From Solidesulfovibrio magneticus RS-1 (GTDB lineage: Bacteria; Desulfobacterota; Desulfovibrionia; Desulfovibrionales; Desulfovibrionaceae), in contig NC_012796.1 of the NCBI RefSeq assembly GCF_000010665.1, positions 2,075,501 through 2,139,500 on the forward strand: DNA of 64,000 bases, in the 5' to 3' direction. Under the pieces are notes generated by a model. That model worked only from the letters and a program-made list of their open reading frames with translations, did no database searches and was not told the origin of the DNA. Below, in pieces: positions 54,627 to 63,289 of the stretch (positions are counted from its first letter, which is position 1; the number at the start of each line of letters is the position of its first letter). The position numbers and the translations under genes were made by a program.

Positions 54627-54725
54627 TTAGTCGGCCGCGCCACCCGCCAAGCCGCGAGCGCGAAGGCCGTAATAATAATACGGTCCGAAGGAAACGGTGC
54701 GCAGGGCGGTCTGACGAGCGTTCAT
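54627..54725 (-). other. Possible 32-codon reading frame
   Basis: MNARQTALRTVSFGPYYYYG then LRARGLAGGAAD. No ribosome site is seen; it lies between the exported-protein gene and a terminator. Listed because it is the only frame in this gap. Confidence 0.25.
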
Positions 54726-54757
54726 GGCGGTATAAGTGCCCCAATCCGGCCGGCCCG

Positions 54758-55147
54758 TCAAGAGCCGGAGTAACCGGACGGCGGCAGGATTTCTGGCGGG
54801 GCCGGGGCGACCAAGCCCTCGTTCAAGATCCGTTGGGCATCTTCCTGGGGGTCGGCTCCGGGCGTCATGATGTTGTTGCCGGAGATGCCCGGGGCGACCT
54901 GCCAGCCCTTTTGCCAGTGGCCGGACTGGCTCGGGTAGTAGCGGGCGGCGTCGCAGCGGCCCTGGCAGGCCGGGCAGGATTGGTTGCACCACTGGGACGG
55001 CGAGAAGTCGGCGGCCTGGCCGGTGTCGATGACGCAGACCTCGCGGCCGGCGGCATCCACGCAGGTAAACAGTCCGTAGGCCTGGGCCTGTCCGGTCAGA
55101 CAGCAGACAAAGGCGGCAATGGCCAGCAAACGCGTACACAAAAGCAT
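54758..55147 (-). CDS. Small exported Cys-rich protein
   Basis: 129 residues from the ATG at 55147 (AAGGAGGG upstream). A signal peptide (about 1-25, cut after AQA) precedes YGLFTCVDAAGREVCVIDTG and SQWCNQSCPACQGRCDAARY, giving six Cys in about 45 residues, likely disulfides or a metal site. Family not recognised; probably periplasmic. Confidence 0.65.
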   Translation of the reverse strand: MLLCTRLLAIAAFVCCLTGQAQAYGLFTCVDAAGREVCVIDTGQAADFSPSQWCNQSCPACQGRCDAARYYPSQSGHWQKGWQVAPGISGNNIMTPGADPQEDAQRILNEGLVAPAPPEILPPSGYSGS

Positions 55148-55301
55148 GGCTCCCTCCTCCTTGGCCTTTCGGCGCAGCCCCGGCTGCCCCAAAGAACCCT
55201 ATGTCGCCGCGTCACCACTCCCCTTACCCTTAACTGGGGGGTCCGGGGGCCTCAGGCCCCCGGCCGCCGGAGGCATCTTCCTCTTTTTCTTGCTTTTCTT
55301 G

Positions 55302-56552
55302 TTACGTCAACCGTTCGATGTCCGCGCCGACGTTTTGCAGTTTCACTTCCATGGCTTCGTAGCCCCGGTCGAGGTGGTAGACGCGCTGGATGAGCGTCTC
55401 GCCCTTGGCGGCCAGGCCGGCCAGCACCAGCGAGGCGCTGGCCCGCAGATCGGAAGCCATGACCGGCGCGCCGGTGAGCGTGCCGACGCCCCGGATAAAG
55501 GCGGTCTGGGACGAGATGCGGATCTGCGCGCCCAGGCGCACCAGTTCCTGGACGTGCATGAAGCGGTTTTCGAAAATGGTTTCGCGGATGGAGCTTGAGC
55601 CCACGGCCACGCACATAAGGGCCATGATTTGCGCCTGCACGTCGGTGGGGAAGCCCGGGTAGACCTGGGTGGCCACGTCGACGCCCACGAGCTGACCCTG
55701 GCGGCGCACGGCCACGCCGGCGTTGGTGGCTTCGATGACCACGCCCATTTCGCGCAGTTTGGAGACCACCGCGTCGAGTTCCATGAACGGGCAGCATTCC
55801 AGGTGCAGCTCGCCGCCGGTGATGGCGGCGGCGATCATGTAGGTGGCGGCCTCGATGCGGTCGGGCATGACGGAATAGCGGCCACCGCCGAGGCTTGGGA
55901 CACCTTCAATGGTGATGACCGAGGTGCCGTGGCCGGTAATTTTCGCGCCCATGGCGTTGAGGAAGTCGGCCAGATCGGCCACTTCGGGTTCGCGGGCGGC
56001 GTTTTCGAGGATGGTGGTGCCTTCGGCCAGGCTGGCGGCCATGAGCAGGTTTTCCGTGCCGCCGACGGTGGGGAAGTCGAAGACGATGTGCGCGCCGGTG
56101 AGCCGGTCGCAGCGGCCTTCGATGTAGCCGGCCTCCAGGGTGAAGGTAGCGCCCATTTTTTCCAGCGCCGTGAGGTGCAGGTTGACGGGCCGCGCGCCGA
56201 TGGCGCAGCCGCCGGGCAGGGCCACCCGGGCGCGGCCGGTGCGGGCGAGCAGGGGGCCAAGGACCAGCACCGAGGCGCGCATGGTGCGCACGAGGTCGTA
56301 GGGGGCCTCGGGATTGAGGTTCGCGGCCGGCTCCATGGTCACGGTGTTGCCTTCAAAGGTCGAAGGGCAGCCGAGGATTTCGTTGAGCTTGAGTGTGGTA
56401 TGGATGTCGCGCAGGCGCGGGACGTTATCGACGACGGTTTTTTCGGTCAGAAGCGGCGCGGCCAGCAGAATGGGCAGGGCGGCGTTTTTCGAGCCGCTGA
56501 CCCGGATGGGGCCGTTAAGGGGCTTGCCGCCCCGAATGAGCAGTTTATCCAT
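55302..56552 (-). CDS. murA: UDP-N-acetylglucosamine 1-carboxyvinyltransferase
   Basis: 416 residues from the ATG at 56552 ([20 protein letters not shown]). [14 protein letters not shown] with the substrate Lys, the active-site Cys in [15 protein letters not shown] (about 115, fosfomycin target) and [19 protein letters not shown]. First committed step of peptidoglycan synthesis: enolpyruvyl transfer to UDP-GlcNAc. The open frame extends upstream into the tRNA-His region, but that part is not coding. Confidence 0.96.
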   Translation of the reverse strand: MDKLLIRGGKPLNGPIRVSGSKNAALPILLAAPLLTEKTVVDNVPRLRDIHTTLKLNEILGCPSTFEGNTVTMEPAANLNPEAPYDLVRTMRASVLVLGPLLARTGRARVALPGGCAIGARPVNLHLTALEKMGATFTLEAGYIEGRCDRLTGAHIVFDFPTVGGTENLLMAASLAEGTTILENAAREPEVADLADFLNAMGAKITGHGTSVITIEGVPSLGGGRYSVMPDRIEAATYMIAAAITGGELHLECCPFMELDAVVSKLREMGVVIEATNAGVAVRRQGQLVGVDVATQVYPGFPTDVQAQIMALMCVAVGSSSIRETIFENRFMHVQELVRLGAQIRISSQTAFIRGVGTLTGAPVMASDLRASASLVLAGLAAKGETLIQRVYHLDRGYEAMEVKLQNVGADIERLT

Positions 56553-56704
56553 GAACGAGGTCCTTGGGGGGTTGGTGGGATGCGGCGAGAAACGACGGGC
56601 CGCCCGAGAGAAGACGATAGCGCGGCGGGTCCTTTTGGGCAAGAGAAGGAAAAAACTGTTGACACCGGGCCGGGGGTTGGGTAGATAACTTCTCCTTCGT
56701 CCAT

Positions 56705-56781
56705 GGTGGCTGTAGCTCAGTTGGTAGAGTCCCAGGTTGTGGCCCTGGTTGTCGTGGGTTCGAGCCCCATCAGTCACCCCA
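56705..56781 (+). tRNA. tRNA-His (anticodon GTG)
   Basis: GTGGCTGTAGCTCAGTTGGT starts the tRNA, with an extra G at -1 (56705) opposite C73, the mark of tRNA-His. The anticodon loop TTGTGGC gives GTG, the T loop is GGTTCGAGCCC, and CCA is encoded. It is divergent from murA. Confidence 0.96.
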
Positions 56782-56794
56782 GCAATTTTCCTTG

Positions 56795-56826
56795 AAAAGG
56801 CCCGGTTAACTACCGGGCCTTTTTGT
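56795..56826 (+). terminator. Intrinsic terminator of tRNA-His
   Basis: AAAAGGCCCGG-TTAACTA-CCGGGCCTTTTT with a further T-rich tail, 14 bases past the CCA. Confidence 0.88.
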
Positions 56827-56857
56827 TTTTTCGGGCCAGCGCAGCGGCGAGACAAAC

Positions 56858-56884
56858 AAAAGCCCCGGACGGGCCGGGGCTTTT
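56858..56884. terminator. Bidirectional terminator between tRNA-His and cheY
   Basis: AAAAGCCCCGG and CCGGGGCTTTT pair around a short loop, with A/T runs on both sides. It closes the chemotaxis operon on the minus strand 27 bases past the cheY stop. Confidence 0.85.
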
Positions 56885-56910
56885 GTTGTCGGGAGCGGGA
56901 ATAAGGGCCG

Positions 56911-57273
56911 CTAGCGCAGCACCTTCTTGACCACGGCCAGGAGCTGGTCCGGGGTGAAGGGTTTGACGATCCAGCCCGTGGCCCCGGCGGACTTGCCTTC
57001 GGCCTTTTTGCCGGCCTGGGATTCCGTGGTCAGCATGACCACCGGAATGAATTTGTAGGCGGCCTGGGCCCGGATGCCCTTGATCAGGCCAATGCCGTCA
57101 AGATTGGGCATGTTGAGATCGGTGATCACCATGTCGATCGTGCCGGACATCTTGGAAAGCGCGTCCTTGCCGTCCGAGGCTTCGATGACGTCGTAGCCTT
57201 CCTTTTTGAGCGTCATGGCGACCATCTGTCTGACGCTGGCCGAATCGTCCACGGTCATGATGCGTTTGGCCAT
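56911..57273 (-). CDS. cheY: CheY-type single-domain response regulator
   Basis: 120 residues from the ATG at 57273 ([20 protein letters not shown]), GAGGATT upstream. Acidic pocket DD at residues 9-10, phospho-Asp in [13 protein letters not shown], Thr in VVMLTTES and Lys in [13 protein letters not shown]. It starts one base after the STAS gene's stop. Last gene of the chemotaxis operon and the likely target of its CheA. Confidence 0.93.
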   Translation of the reverse strand: MAKRIMTVDDSASVRQMVAMTLKKEGYDVIEASDGKDALSKMSGTIDMVITDLNMPNLDGIGLIKGIRAQAAYKFIPVVMLTTESQAGKKAEGKSAGATGWIVKPFTPDQLLAVVKKVLR

Positions 57274-57274
57274 C

Positions 57275-57598
57275 TTAATCCTCGTCGGAGAAGAAGTTTG
57301 CGAGTTTGGGCGTGCGGGCAAAACCCGAAACGCGCGCGGCGGCCAGGGCAGCCGGGGAAATCGTCCCGTGGCGACGAAGGCTCCCGCCGTTTTGCTCCAG
57401 GGTGAGGGCCGTCGCCAACAGCAGTTGCAAGAAGGTGATGTCGGCTTCCTCGACCCCGGAAACGTCGAGGGTCAGCACGTTCTGTTCGGACACGGCCTTA
57501 AGCAGCGATTGCCGCAAGGTGGCCGCATGTTCTACCGTGCATTTGCCGGCCACGGCGTAGATGGGCTTGCCGCCTTGTTCCAATCGGGTCAGTTCCAT
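57275..57598 (-). CDS. STAS-domain protein
   Basis: 107 residues: AVAGKCTVEHAATLRQSLLK, NVLTLDVSGVEEADITFLQL (STAS fold; the Ser usually phosphorylated in SpoIIAA-type proteins is not clear here) and LLLATALTLEQNGGSL. AGGAG precedes the ATG. STAS proteins in che operons are known but their role is unclear; it could tune CheA or CheY. Confidence 0.85.
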   Translation of the reverse strand: MELTRLEQGGKPIYAVAGKCTVEHAATLRQSLLKAVSEQNVLTLDVSGVEEADITFLQLLLATALTLEQNGGSLRRHGTISPAALAAARVSGFARTPKLANFFSDED

Positions 57599-57619
57599 GG
57601 GCGCTCCTCGTAAACCCGG

Positions 57620-59776
57620 CTACTGCGACACTGTACGAAACGGTTCGCCGGTGTGCAAGCGGCTGTCTTCCCGACCGCGCACGAAACGCACGAGCTGGGG
57701 CACGTCGAGGATCAACGAGATGCTGCCGTCGCCGTTGATGGTGGTGCCGGAAATCCACTTGAGGTGACGGTAACAGTCGTCGAGGCTTTTGATGACAGCC
57801 TGCTGCCGGCCGATGACCTTGTCCACGCAAAAGCCGACGGTTTCGCCTTCGGCCTCGGTGATGACCACCCGCTCGTAACCGGGCTGGTCGCCGGGCACGT
57901 CAAAGAGCCGGCGCAGGCTGACCACCGGGGCCATGGACCCCATGCGTTCGATGGTGTCCACGGTGCGGACCTGCCCTTCCACGAACCGCTCCTGGAAACC
58001 GCGCAGGTTGGCCAGGGGCACGATGAAGGAGTCGCCGCCGACCATGACGTTGAATCCGTCGATGATGGCCAGGGTGAGCGGCAAGCGAATGGTCACGGTG
58101 GCACCCTGACCAAGGACGCTTGCCAGTTCCACCGTGCCGCGCAGGGCCTCGATGTTCTTTTTGACCACATCCATGCCCACGCCCCGGCCGGACACGTCGG
58201 AGACCTTGGCGGCCGTGGAAAAGCCCGGGGCGAAGATGCAGTCCAAAAGCTCCTTTTCCGAGGGTTCGGCCTCGGGCGCGACGAGTCCGCGCTCCACGGC
58301 CTTGCGGCGCACGGCGGCCACGTCGATGCCCCGGCCGTCGTCGGCGATGACGATGACCACGTTGCCGCCGGAATGGTTGGCGGACAGGGTCACCCGGCCC
58401 TGGGGGGACTTGCCGGCGGCCTGGCGTTCCTCGGGGCGTTCCAGGCCGTGGTCGAGGCTGTTGCGCAGCAGGTGGACCAGCGGGTCCTTGATGCGGTCGA
58501 TGACGGTCTTGTCGAGTTCGGTTTCGCCGCCGTGGGCCACGAATTCCACGTCCTTGCCGAGGTTGGCGGCCAGATCGCGGGTCAGGCGCGTGAACTGGCT
58601 GAAGACCGAGCCGATGGGCAACATGCGAAGGCCAAGAGCCACGTCGCGCAGGTTGTCGGTGAGGCGTTCGAGATCCTCGTCGACTTCGGTGACGGCGTCG
58701 AGGTCCCGGGCCTTGGCCGCCTGGCGCAACCGCGATTGCAGGATGACCAGTTCGCCGACCATGCTGACCAAGCTGTCGAGGCGGGCAGCGTCCACCCGCA
58801 AGGTGGCGGCGGCCGCCGGGGCCTTGGCCTGGGGCGCGGCGCGCGGTTCGGAGCCTTTCTTGGTCTGGCTTTTCTGCTTGGCGCTTTCGATAAGGGCCAG
58901 CTTCGCGGCCAGGGCCGCCTCCAGTCGATTGCCTGCAACCTCCAGGTCTTCGTCGTCATGGCCCTTGAGGGCGGCCAGGAGTTCGTCGAGGTCGGCGGCC
59001 CGCAGGATGCCGGTATGCAGATGATGGATGCCGACCTCGGAGTCGCCTTCGACAAAGATGAACACGTCGCGCAGGTTATCCACGGCGCAAGGCGTGGCGA
59101 TGAGCATGTCGAACAGGCCGTAGACACGCTCGGGGTCGAAATCGTCGTTGTCCAGGACCGGCTTGGGACCGTGGCGCAGCACGTGCATCTCGCCCATTGT
59201 GTCGAGTTCGGCCAAAAGCCGCACCGGATCGTTGCCGGTGAGCAGCATGTCCGGGTTGGGGCGTAGACGGACCCAGTAGATGCTCGGCGGCCCGGGCAGG
59301 GCCGGGCAGGCGTATTCGTGTTCTCCCGAGGCCGGCCGCAGGATGGGCGGCTCTCCGGCGTCGCCCGCAAGGTCCGGGGCGGTCGCCGCGCCTCCGGGCA
59401 GATAGGCGGCAAAGGAGGCCAGAAGGCGGTCCGAGGCGTTGCGGTGGGCGTCCTGCTGGTCGCGGGGGGCTTCGAGCAGGGTCAGGATGTGATCCTTGGC
59501 GGCCAGGGTGAGACTGAGCAGTTCCCGGCTGACGGGCAGATCGCCGGTGCGCACCCGGTCCAGTACGGTTTCCACGTCATGGGTGAAGCGGGAGATTTCT
59601 TCGAAGCCGAACATGGCTCCGCCGCCCTTGATGGTGTGCATGGCCCGGAAACAGGCGTCCAGCCGGGCCGTGTCGGCGGGATTGGTTTCGAGTTCGAGCA
59701 GACCTTGTTCGAGTTCGCCGAGCAGTTCCCGGGTTTCTTCAATGTAGAGAGCAATGGACGGATCAACGTCGGGCAT
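57620..59776 (-). CDS. cheA: Chemotaxis histidine kinase CheA
   Basis: 718 residues. HPt with phospho-His in FRAMHTIKGGGAMFGFEEIS (about 47), a regulator-binding region, dimerisation helix pair (LDSLVSMVGELVILQSRLRQ), HATPase (LLRNSLDHGLERPEERQAAG, IADDGRGID, GRGVGMDVVKKNIEALRG) and a CheW-like C-terminal domain. GGGAGG precedes the ATG. Between HPt and dimerisation there is an acidic, Lys-rich linker. Confidence 0.95.
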   Translation of the reverse strand: MPDVDPSIALYIEETRELLGELEQGLLELETNPADTARLDACFRAMHTIKGGGAMFGFEEISRFTHDVETVLDRVRTGDLPVSRELLSLTLAAKDHILTLLEAPRDQQDAHRNASDRLLASFAAYLPGGAATAPDLAGDAGEPPILRPASGEHEYACPALPGPPSIYWVRLRPNPDMLLTGNDPVRLLAELDTMGEMHVLRHGPKPVLDNDDFDPERVYGLFDMLIATPCAVDNLRDVFIFVEGDSEVGIHHLHTGILRAADLDELLAALKGHDDEDLEVAGNRLEAALAAKLALIESAKQKSQTKKGSEPRAAPQAKAPAAAATLRVDAARLDSLVSMVGELVILQSRLRQAAKARDLDAVTEVDEDLERLTDNLRDVALGLRMLPIGSVFSQFTRLTRDLAANLGKDVEFVAHGGETELDKTVIDRIKDPLVHLLRNSLDHGLERPEERQAAGKSPQGRVTLSANHSGGNVVIVIADDGRGIDVAAVRRKAVERGLVAPEAEPSEKELLDCIFAPGFSTAAKVSDVSGRGVGMDVVKKNIEALRGTVELASVLGQGATVTIRLPLTLAIIDGFNVMVGGDSFIVPLANLRGFQERFVEGQVRTVDTIERMGSMAPVVSLRRLFDVPGDQPGYERVVITEAEGETVGFCVDKVIGRQQAVIKSLDDCYRHLKWISGTTINGDGSISLILDVPQLVRFVRGREDSRLHTGEPFRTVSQ

Positions 59777-59823
59777 GTCGGGCCTCCCTGTCGCCGGTGG
59801 TAAACTCTCTGGCCGGGGCGGGC

Positions 59824-61917
59824 CTAGAAGCGTTCGAACTGCTCATCATCGCCTTCCATGTCGATGCTCAAGGCCGTGGCCTTGTTTTTTCCCGACACGG
59901 GTGCGGTCGGCAGCCGCCGAGGCGGTCTGGCCGCTGCCCTGGGAACGGCTTTGGCTCCGGGGGGAGGGGAAGTCGGACGTAGCGAGCCGTCAAGCCGGAA
60001 GTAGCTGATGCTGGCCTGAAGCTGCTCGGCCTGGGCCGAGAGTTCCTCGGAAGTGGAGGCCAGTTCCTCGGAGGCCGAGGCGTTTTGCTGGATCACTTGG
60101 TCAAGTTGCTGCAGGGCCTTGTTGACCTGGGAGGAACCGGTGGACTGTTCCTGGCTGGCGGCGTTGATTTCCTGAACGAGATCGGCGGTGCGCTGGATGT
60201 CGGGAACGAGCTTGCCGAGCAGTTCGCCGGCGCGTTCGGCCACGGACGTGGAAGAGCGGGAAAGCCGAGTGATTTCCGAAGCGGCGGTCTGGCTGCGCTC
60301 GGCAAGCTTGCGGACCTCGGCAGCGACCACGGCGAAGCCGCGGCCGTGTTCGCCGGCCCGGGCCGCCTCCACGGCGGCGTTTAACGCCAGCAGGTCGGTT
60401 TGCCGGGCGATTTCCTCAATGATGGAGATCTTGCCGGCAATGTCCTTCATGGCGGCCACGGCCTGGGCCACAGCCTGGCCGGATTCGCGGGCGTCCCCGG
60501 CGGCCTTGACGGCGATGGCCTCGGTTTGCCGGGCGTTGTCGGCGTTCTGGCTGATGCTGGAGGTCATCTCCTCCATGGCCGACGAGGACTCCTCCACGGC
60601 CGACGCCTGTTCGGTGGCCCCCTGGGACAGGGATTCGGCCGAGGCGCTCATCTCCTCGCTGCCCGAAGCCACGTTCTCGGCTCCAGACTGCACTTCGCTC
60701 ACCACGTCCCGCAGCCGTTCAATCATTTCCTGCATGCCGCGCAGCAGCACATCCTTGTCCGAGCGCGGCGTGACCGCCACGCTCAGGTCGCCTTCAGCGA
60801 GGCTGGCGGCTACCCCGGCGGCCATGCGTTCGGCCTCGATCATGCGCTGCATGGAGACGAGCAGCGCGCCGATTTCGTCATGGCTGTCGATGGTCACGGC
60901 CACGTTGAGGTCCCCATGGGCCACGGCGTCGGCCACGGTGATGGCTCCCCGCACGCCGCGCAGGATGGCCCGGGTGATGAAGACGGCGAAGATGACGCCC
61001 AGCAGCACAGCGGCGGCCGAAGCGCCGAGACTGAGCAGGTTGGCCGTTCGGGCTTCCGCGGTCATGGCGGTTTTTTGGGCGTCGACGGCTTGATCGGCGA
61101 GCTGACCGGCCTTGTCGGCGGCGGCGGCCATGTCCTTGACCACGACGGCCTGGGAGTCGGCGGCCTGGAGAAAACCGTCCATGCGTGTTTTATAGACGTC
61201 GGCCTTGGCGGTGATTTCGGCCAAGAGGGTTCGGTCTCCGGCGTCGCTCATAAGCTGCGAGGCATCCCGCGCTGCGGCGATGAGTTTGTCGAGCAGGGTG
61301 CGGGCGGTGTCCATCCGGGTTTTGTCGCCGCGCCAGAGGTAGTAAAGCACCTCAATGCGGGCGCGAAGAAACTGTTGTTCGATGTTCTCGATGCGAAGAC
61401 GCAAGGCAGCCGTCCGGGCGGCGTTTTCAGCGCTGGAGTCGGCGATTTTCTTTTGCTGGTCCTCTTGGCGGCCGAGCAGTTCCTCGGTGACTTTTTGCAG
61501 GGCATTGGCGGCTTCGACTACGGTCTTTAGCGTATCGTCCCTGGTTTTCTCGCCTTCTAGGTAGCGGGAAAGGCCGCTTTCATAGGCCGTTGCCGCCGTG
61601 ACGAGATTGTCCATCAGTTCCACGTTGCGGGGATCGCTCAAGGATCGCCTGAGCGTTTGCGCCTGGTCCTTGGCCAGTCCGAGGTGCTTGCGAAACGCAT
61701 CGAGCCTGGCGTTGTCCTTGGACTGCATGAAGTAGAGCATGTCCATGCGGGCGTTGAGCACATTGTCGCTGATGGAGTTGACGGCATCCATTTTATCGAC
61801 GCGGGACATCAGATCGACCAGGCCCTTGTACCCAATGCCGGCCACGATGAGCGTGAGACAGATGAGCAGGCCAAACCCGGTGCCAAGTTTGAAAGCCAAG
61901 CCACGGTTCTTAAACAT
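59824..61917 (-). CDS. Methyl-accepting chemotaxis protein with HBM-type sensor
   Basis: 697 residues from the ATG at 61917 ([20 protein letters not shown]). Helix 1 at about 9-30, a periplasmic all-helical sensor of about 250 residues (helical bimodular type by size and pattern), helix 2 at about 300-322, HAMP, and a signalling domain with the hairpin tip [20 protein letters not shown] followed by [20 protein letters not shown]. The tail is Pro/Ala-rich and ends DDEQFERF, which resembles the CheR/CheB tethering pentapeptide with Phe for Trp. It is encoded between cheW and cheA. Confidence 0.93.
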   Translation of the reverse strand: MFKNRGLAFKLGTGFGLLICLTLIVAGIGYKGLVDLMSRVDKMDAVNSISDNVLNARMDMLYFMQSKDNARLDAFRKHLGLAKDQAQTLRRSLSDPRNVELMDNLVTAATAYESGLSRYLEGEKTRDDTLKTVVEAANALQKVTEELLGRQEDQQKKIADSSAENAARTAALRLRIENIEQQFLRARIEVLYYLWRGDKTRMDTARTLLDKLIAAARDASQLMSDAGDRTLLAEITAKADVYKTRMDGFLQAADSQAVVVKDMAAAADKAGQLADQAVDAQKTAMTAEARTANLLSLGASAAAVLLGVIFAVFITRAILRGVRGAITVADAVAHGDLNVAVTIDSHDEIGALLVSMQRMIEAERMAAGVAASLAEGDLSVAVTPRSDKDVLLRGMQEMIERLRDVVSEVQSGAENVASGSEEMSASAESLSQGATEQASAVEESSSAMEEMTSSISQNADNARQTEAIAVKAAGDARESGQAVAQAVAAMKDIAGKISIIEEIARQTDLLALNAAVEAARAGEHGRGFAVVAAEVRKLAERSQTAASEITRLSRSSTSVAERAGELLGKLVPDIQRTADLVQEINAASQEQSTGSSQVNKALQQLDQVIQQNASASEELASTSEELSAQAEQLQASISYFRLDGSLRPTSPPPGAKAVPRAAARPPRRLPTAPVSGKNKATALSIDMEGDDEQFERF

Positions 61918-62004
61918 ATCCGCTCCCGCTGTGAAAAACTCGCGCCTGCCCGGGCCGGACACGGCGCCCTTGTTCAAACGCTGCCTGTAACGCAACGAAG
62001 TCTT

Positions 62005-62550
62005 CTAGCGGAAAAAGTCCTCGTCGGAGGCGGGCGTCGCCTGTTGGACCGGCGGCGGGACGTCGTCGCCCAAGACCCGGGAAAGGTCGTGTATCTCGTC
62101 GCTGGAAAACACCTTGTCCACATCAAGAACGAGGAGAAACCGGTCACCGTGTTTGCCGATGCCCCGAATGAAGTCGGCCCGCACGGCCGCGCCCATGCGG
62201 GGCGGCGGATCAATGCGGTCGGTTTCCAGTTCAAGCACTTCCTTGACCGAGTCGGCCAGGGCGCCCATGACGGACAGGGCGTCGTCTTTTTTGATTTCCA
62301 CGATGACGATGCGGGTGTTGAGCGTGCGCTCCACCTGTCCCAGGCCGAATTTCATACGCAGATCGACCACGGGCACGGCGCTGCCGCGCACGTTGACCAC
62401 GCCACGCATGTATTCCGGCGTCTGGGGAATGCGGGTGATGTCCGTGTAGTCAAGGATTTCCCTGACGGAAAAGATGTCGATGGCGAAAAGCTCATTGCCA
62501 AGGGTCAGCGTCAAAAAACGCTGGCTGCCGTACTGGGCGTCCTGGGCCAT
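62005..62550 (-). CDS. cheW: Chemotaxis coupling protein CheW
   Basis: 181 residues from the ATG at 62550 (MAQDAQYGSQRFLTLTLGNE), GGGAGC upstream. CheW fold marks: AIDIFSVREILDYTDITRIP, YMRGVVNVRGSAVPVVDLRM and GALADSVKEVLELETDRIDP. The C-terminal 20 residues are a charged extension. First gene of the leftward cheW-mcp-cheA-STAS-cheY operon. Confidence 0.94.
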   Translation of the reverse strand: MAQDAQYGSQRFLTLTLGNELFAIDIFSVREILDYTDITRIPQTPEYMRGVVNVRGSAVPVVDLRMKFGLGQVERTLNTRIVIVEIKKDDALSVMGALADSVKEVLELETDRIDPPPRMGAAVRADFIRGIGKHGDRFLLVLDVDKVFSSDEIHDLSRVLGDDVPPPVQQATPASDEDFFR

Positions 62551-62736
62551 GGGATGCTCCCTTGTATCGCGGCTTAACGGGCGTTTTGTGGGACAAAAAG
62601 GTCCACTACCTTCTAGCCTACTCGTAATTCGGCAGAATGACAACGCCTTTTTTACTTTTCTTGAGCGCAACGCCCTCTTTTTGCAAGGAGCGGGCAGCCG
62701 CCCTGGTCGGGACTGCTCCTGATGGCGGCACTCCAC

Positions 62737-62769
62737 TTTTCCGTTTTTTTCCTTTATAGTAACGGAAAA
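62737..62769 (+). promoter_or_regulatory. Inverted repeat just upstream of a start codon
   Basis: TTTTCCGTT (62737-62745) and AACGGAAAA (62761-62769) are perfect inverted copies 15 bases apart; the second arm abuts the GGGAGAGG ribosome site of the gene at 62783. It could be an operator or an mRNA hairpin. Confidence 0.5.
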
Positions 62770-62782
62770 GGGAGAGGACGCC

Positions 62783-63289
62783 ATGCCGCCGAAAAACGCC
62801 ACCGCCGCCGCCGTAGGCAAGACCCTGGCAGATCGCCGTGAACAGGCCCGAGAAGCCGCCCTCAAGGAACTGCGGGCGCTGCGTGGCGACCTCAACACCC
62901 TTGAGGCCGTGCTCACCGGCAAACGCAAGAAATCTGATTTTTCGCCGTTCGACGTGGTGCATGGCGCTTTCGAAATTTTCCGCCACGCCGCCTCGGTCTT
63001 CGAGGCCGAAGACATGCTGGCCGCCTGCGCCCGGGAGCTCGAAGCGGCCAAGGCTCAAGACTATCTCCAGCGCCATGGGGCCAACGACCTGGTCAAGCCG
63101 GCCGGCTGGCACTGGATTTCCCCGCGCGGGGAAATGCATTTTCTCGGCAAGTCCGACGACGCCGACAAGGCTGCGGCCAAGCTGGCCGAGCTGCTCCAGG
63201 CCGGTCGCCGGCCCAAGCGCAAGGACAAGGCCGACGGCCAGACTGAGGCCGAACCCGCTGCTCCGATCCCGGCTCAGATCGAAGCGTAA
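62783..63289 (+). CDS. Unknown Lys/Ala-rich protein
   Basis: 168 residues. Helical N-terminal half (KTLADRREQAREAALKELRA), middle with WHWISPRGEMHFLGKSDDAD, and a Lys-rich, Pro-rich tail. No signal peptide. GGGAGAGG precedes the ATG. Its TAA overlaps the next ATG by one base, so the two genes are coupled. Family not recognised. Confidence 0.65.
   Translation: MPPKNATAAAVGKTLADRREQAREAALKELRALRGDLNTLEAVLTGKRKKSDFSPFDVVHGAFEIFRHAASVFEAEDMLAACARELEAAKAQDYLQRHGANDLVKPAGWHWISPRGEMHFLGKSDDADKAAAKLAELLQAGRRPKRKDKADGQTEAEPAAPIPAQIEA

Noticed and set aside
55629-56684. 351-codon plus-strand frame inside murA
   Set aside because: Antisense of murA, which has all active-site motifs.
57653-59266. 537-codon plus-strand frame inside cheA
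   Set aside because: Antisense of cheA; His/Gly-rich, no domain.
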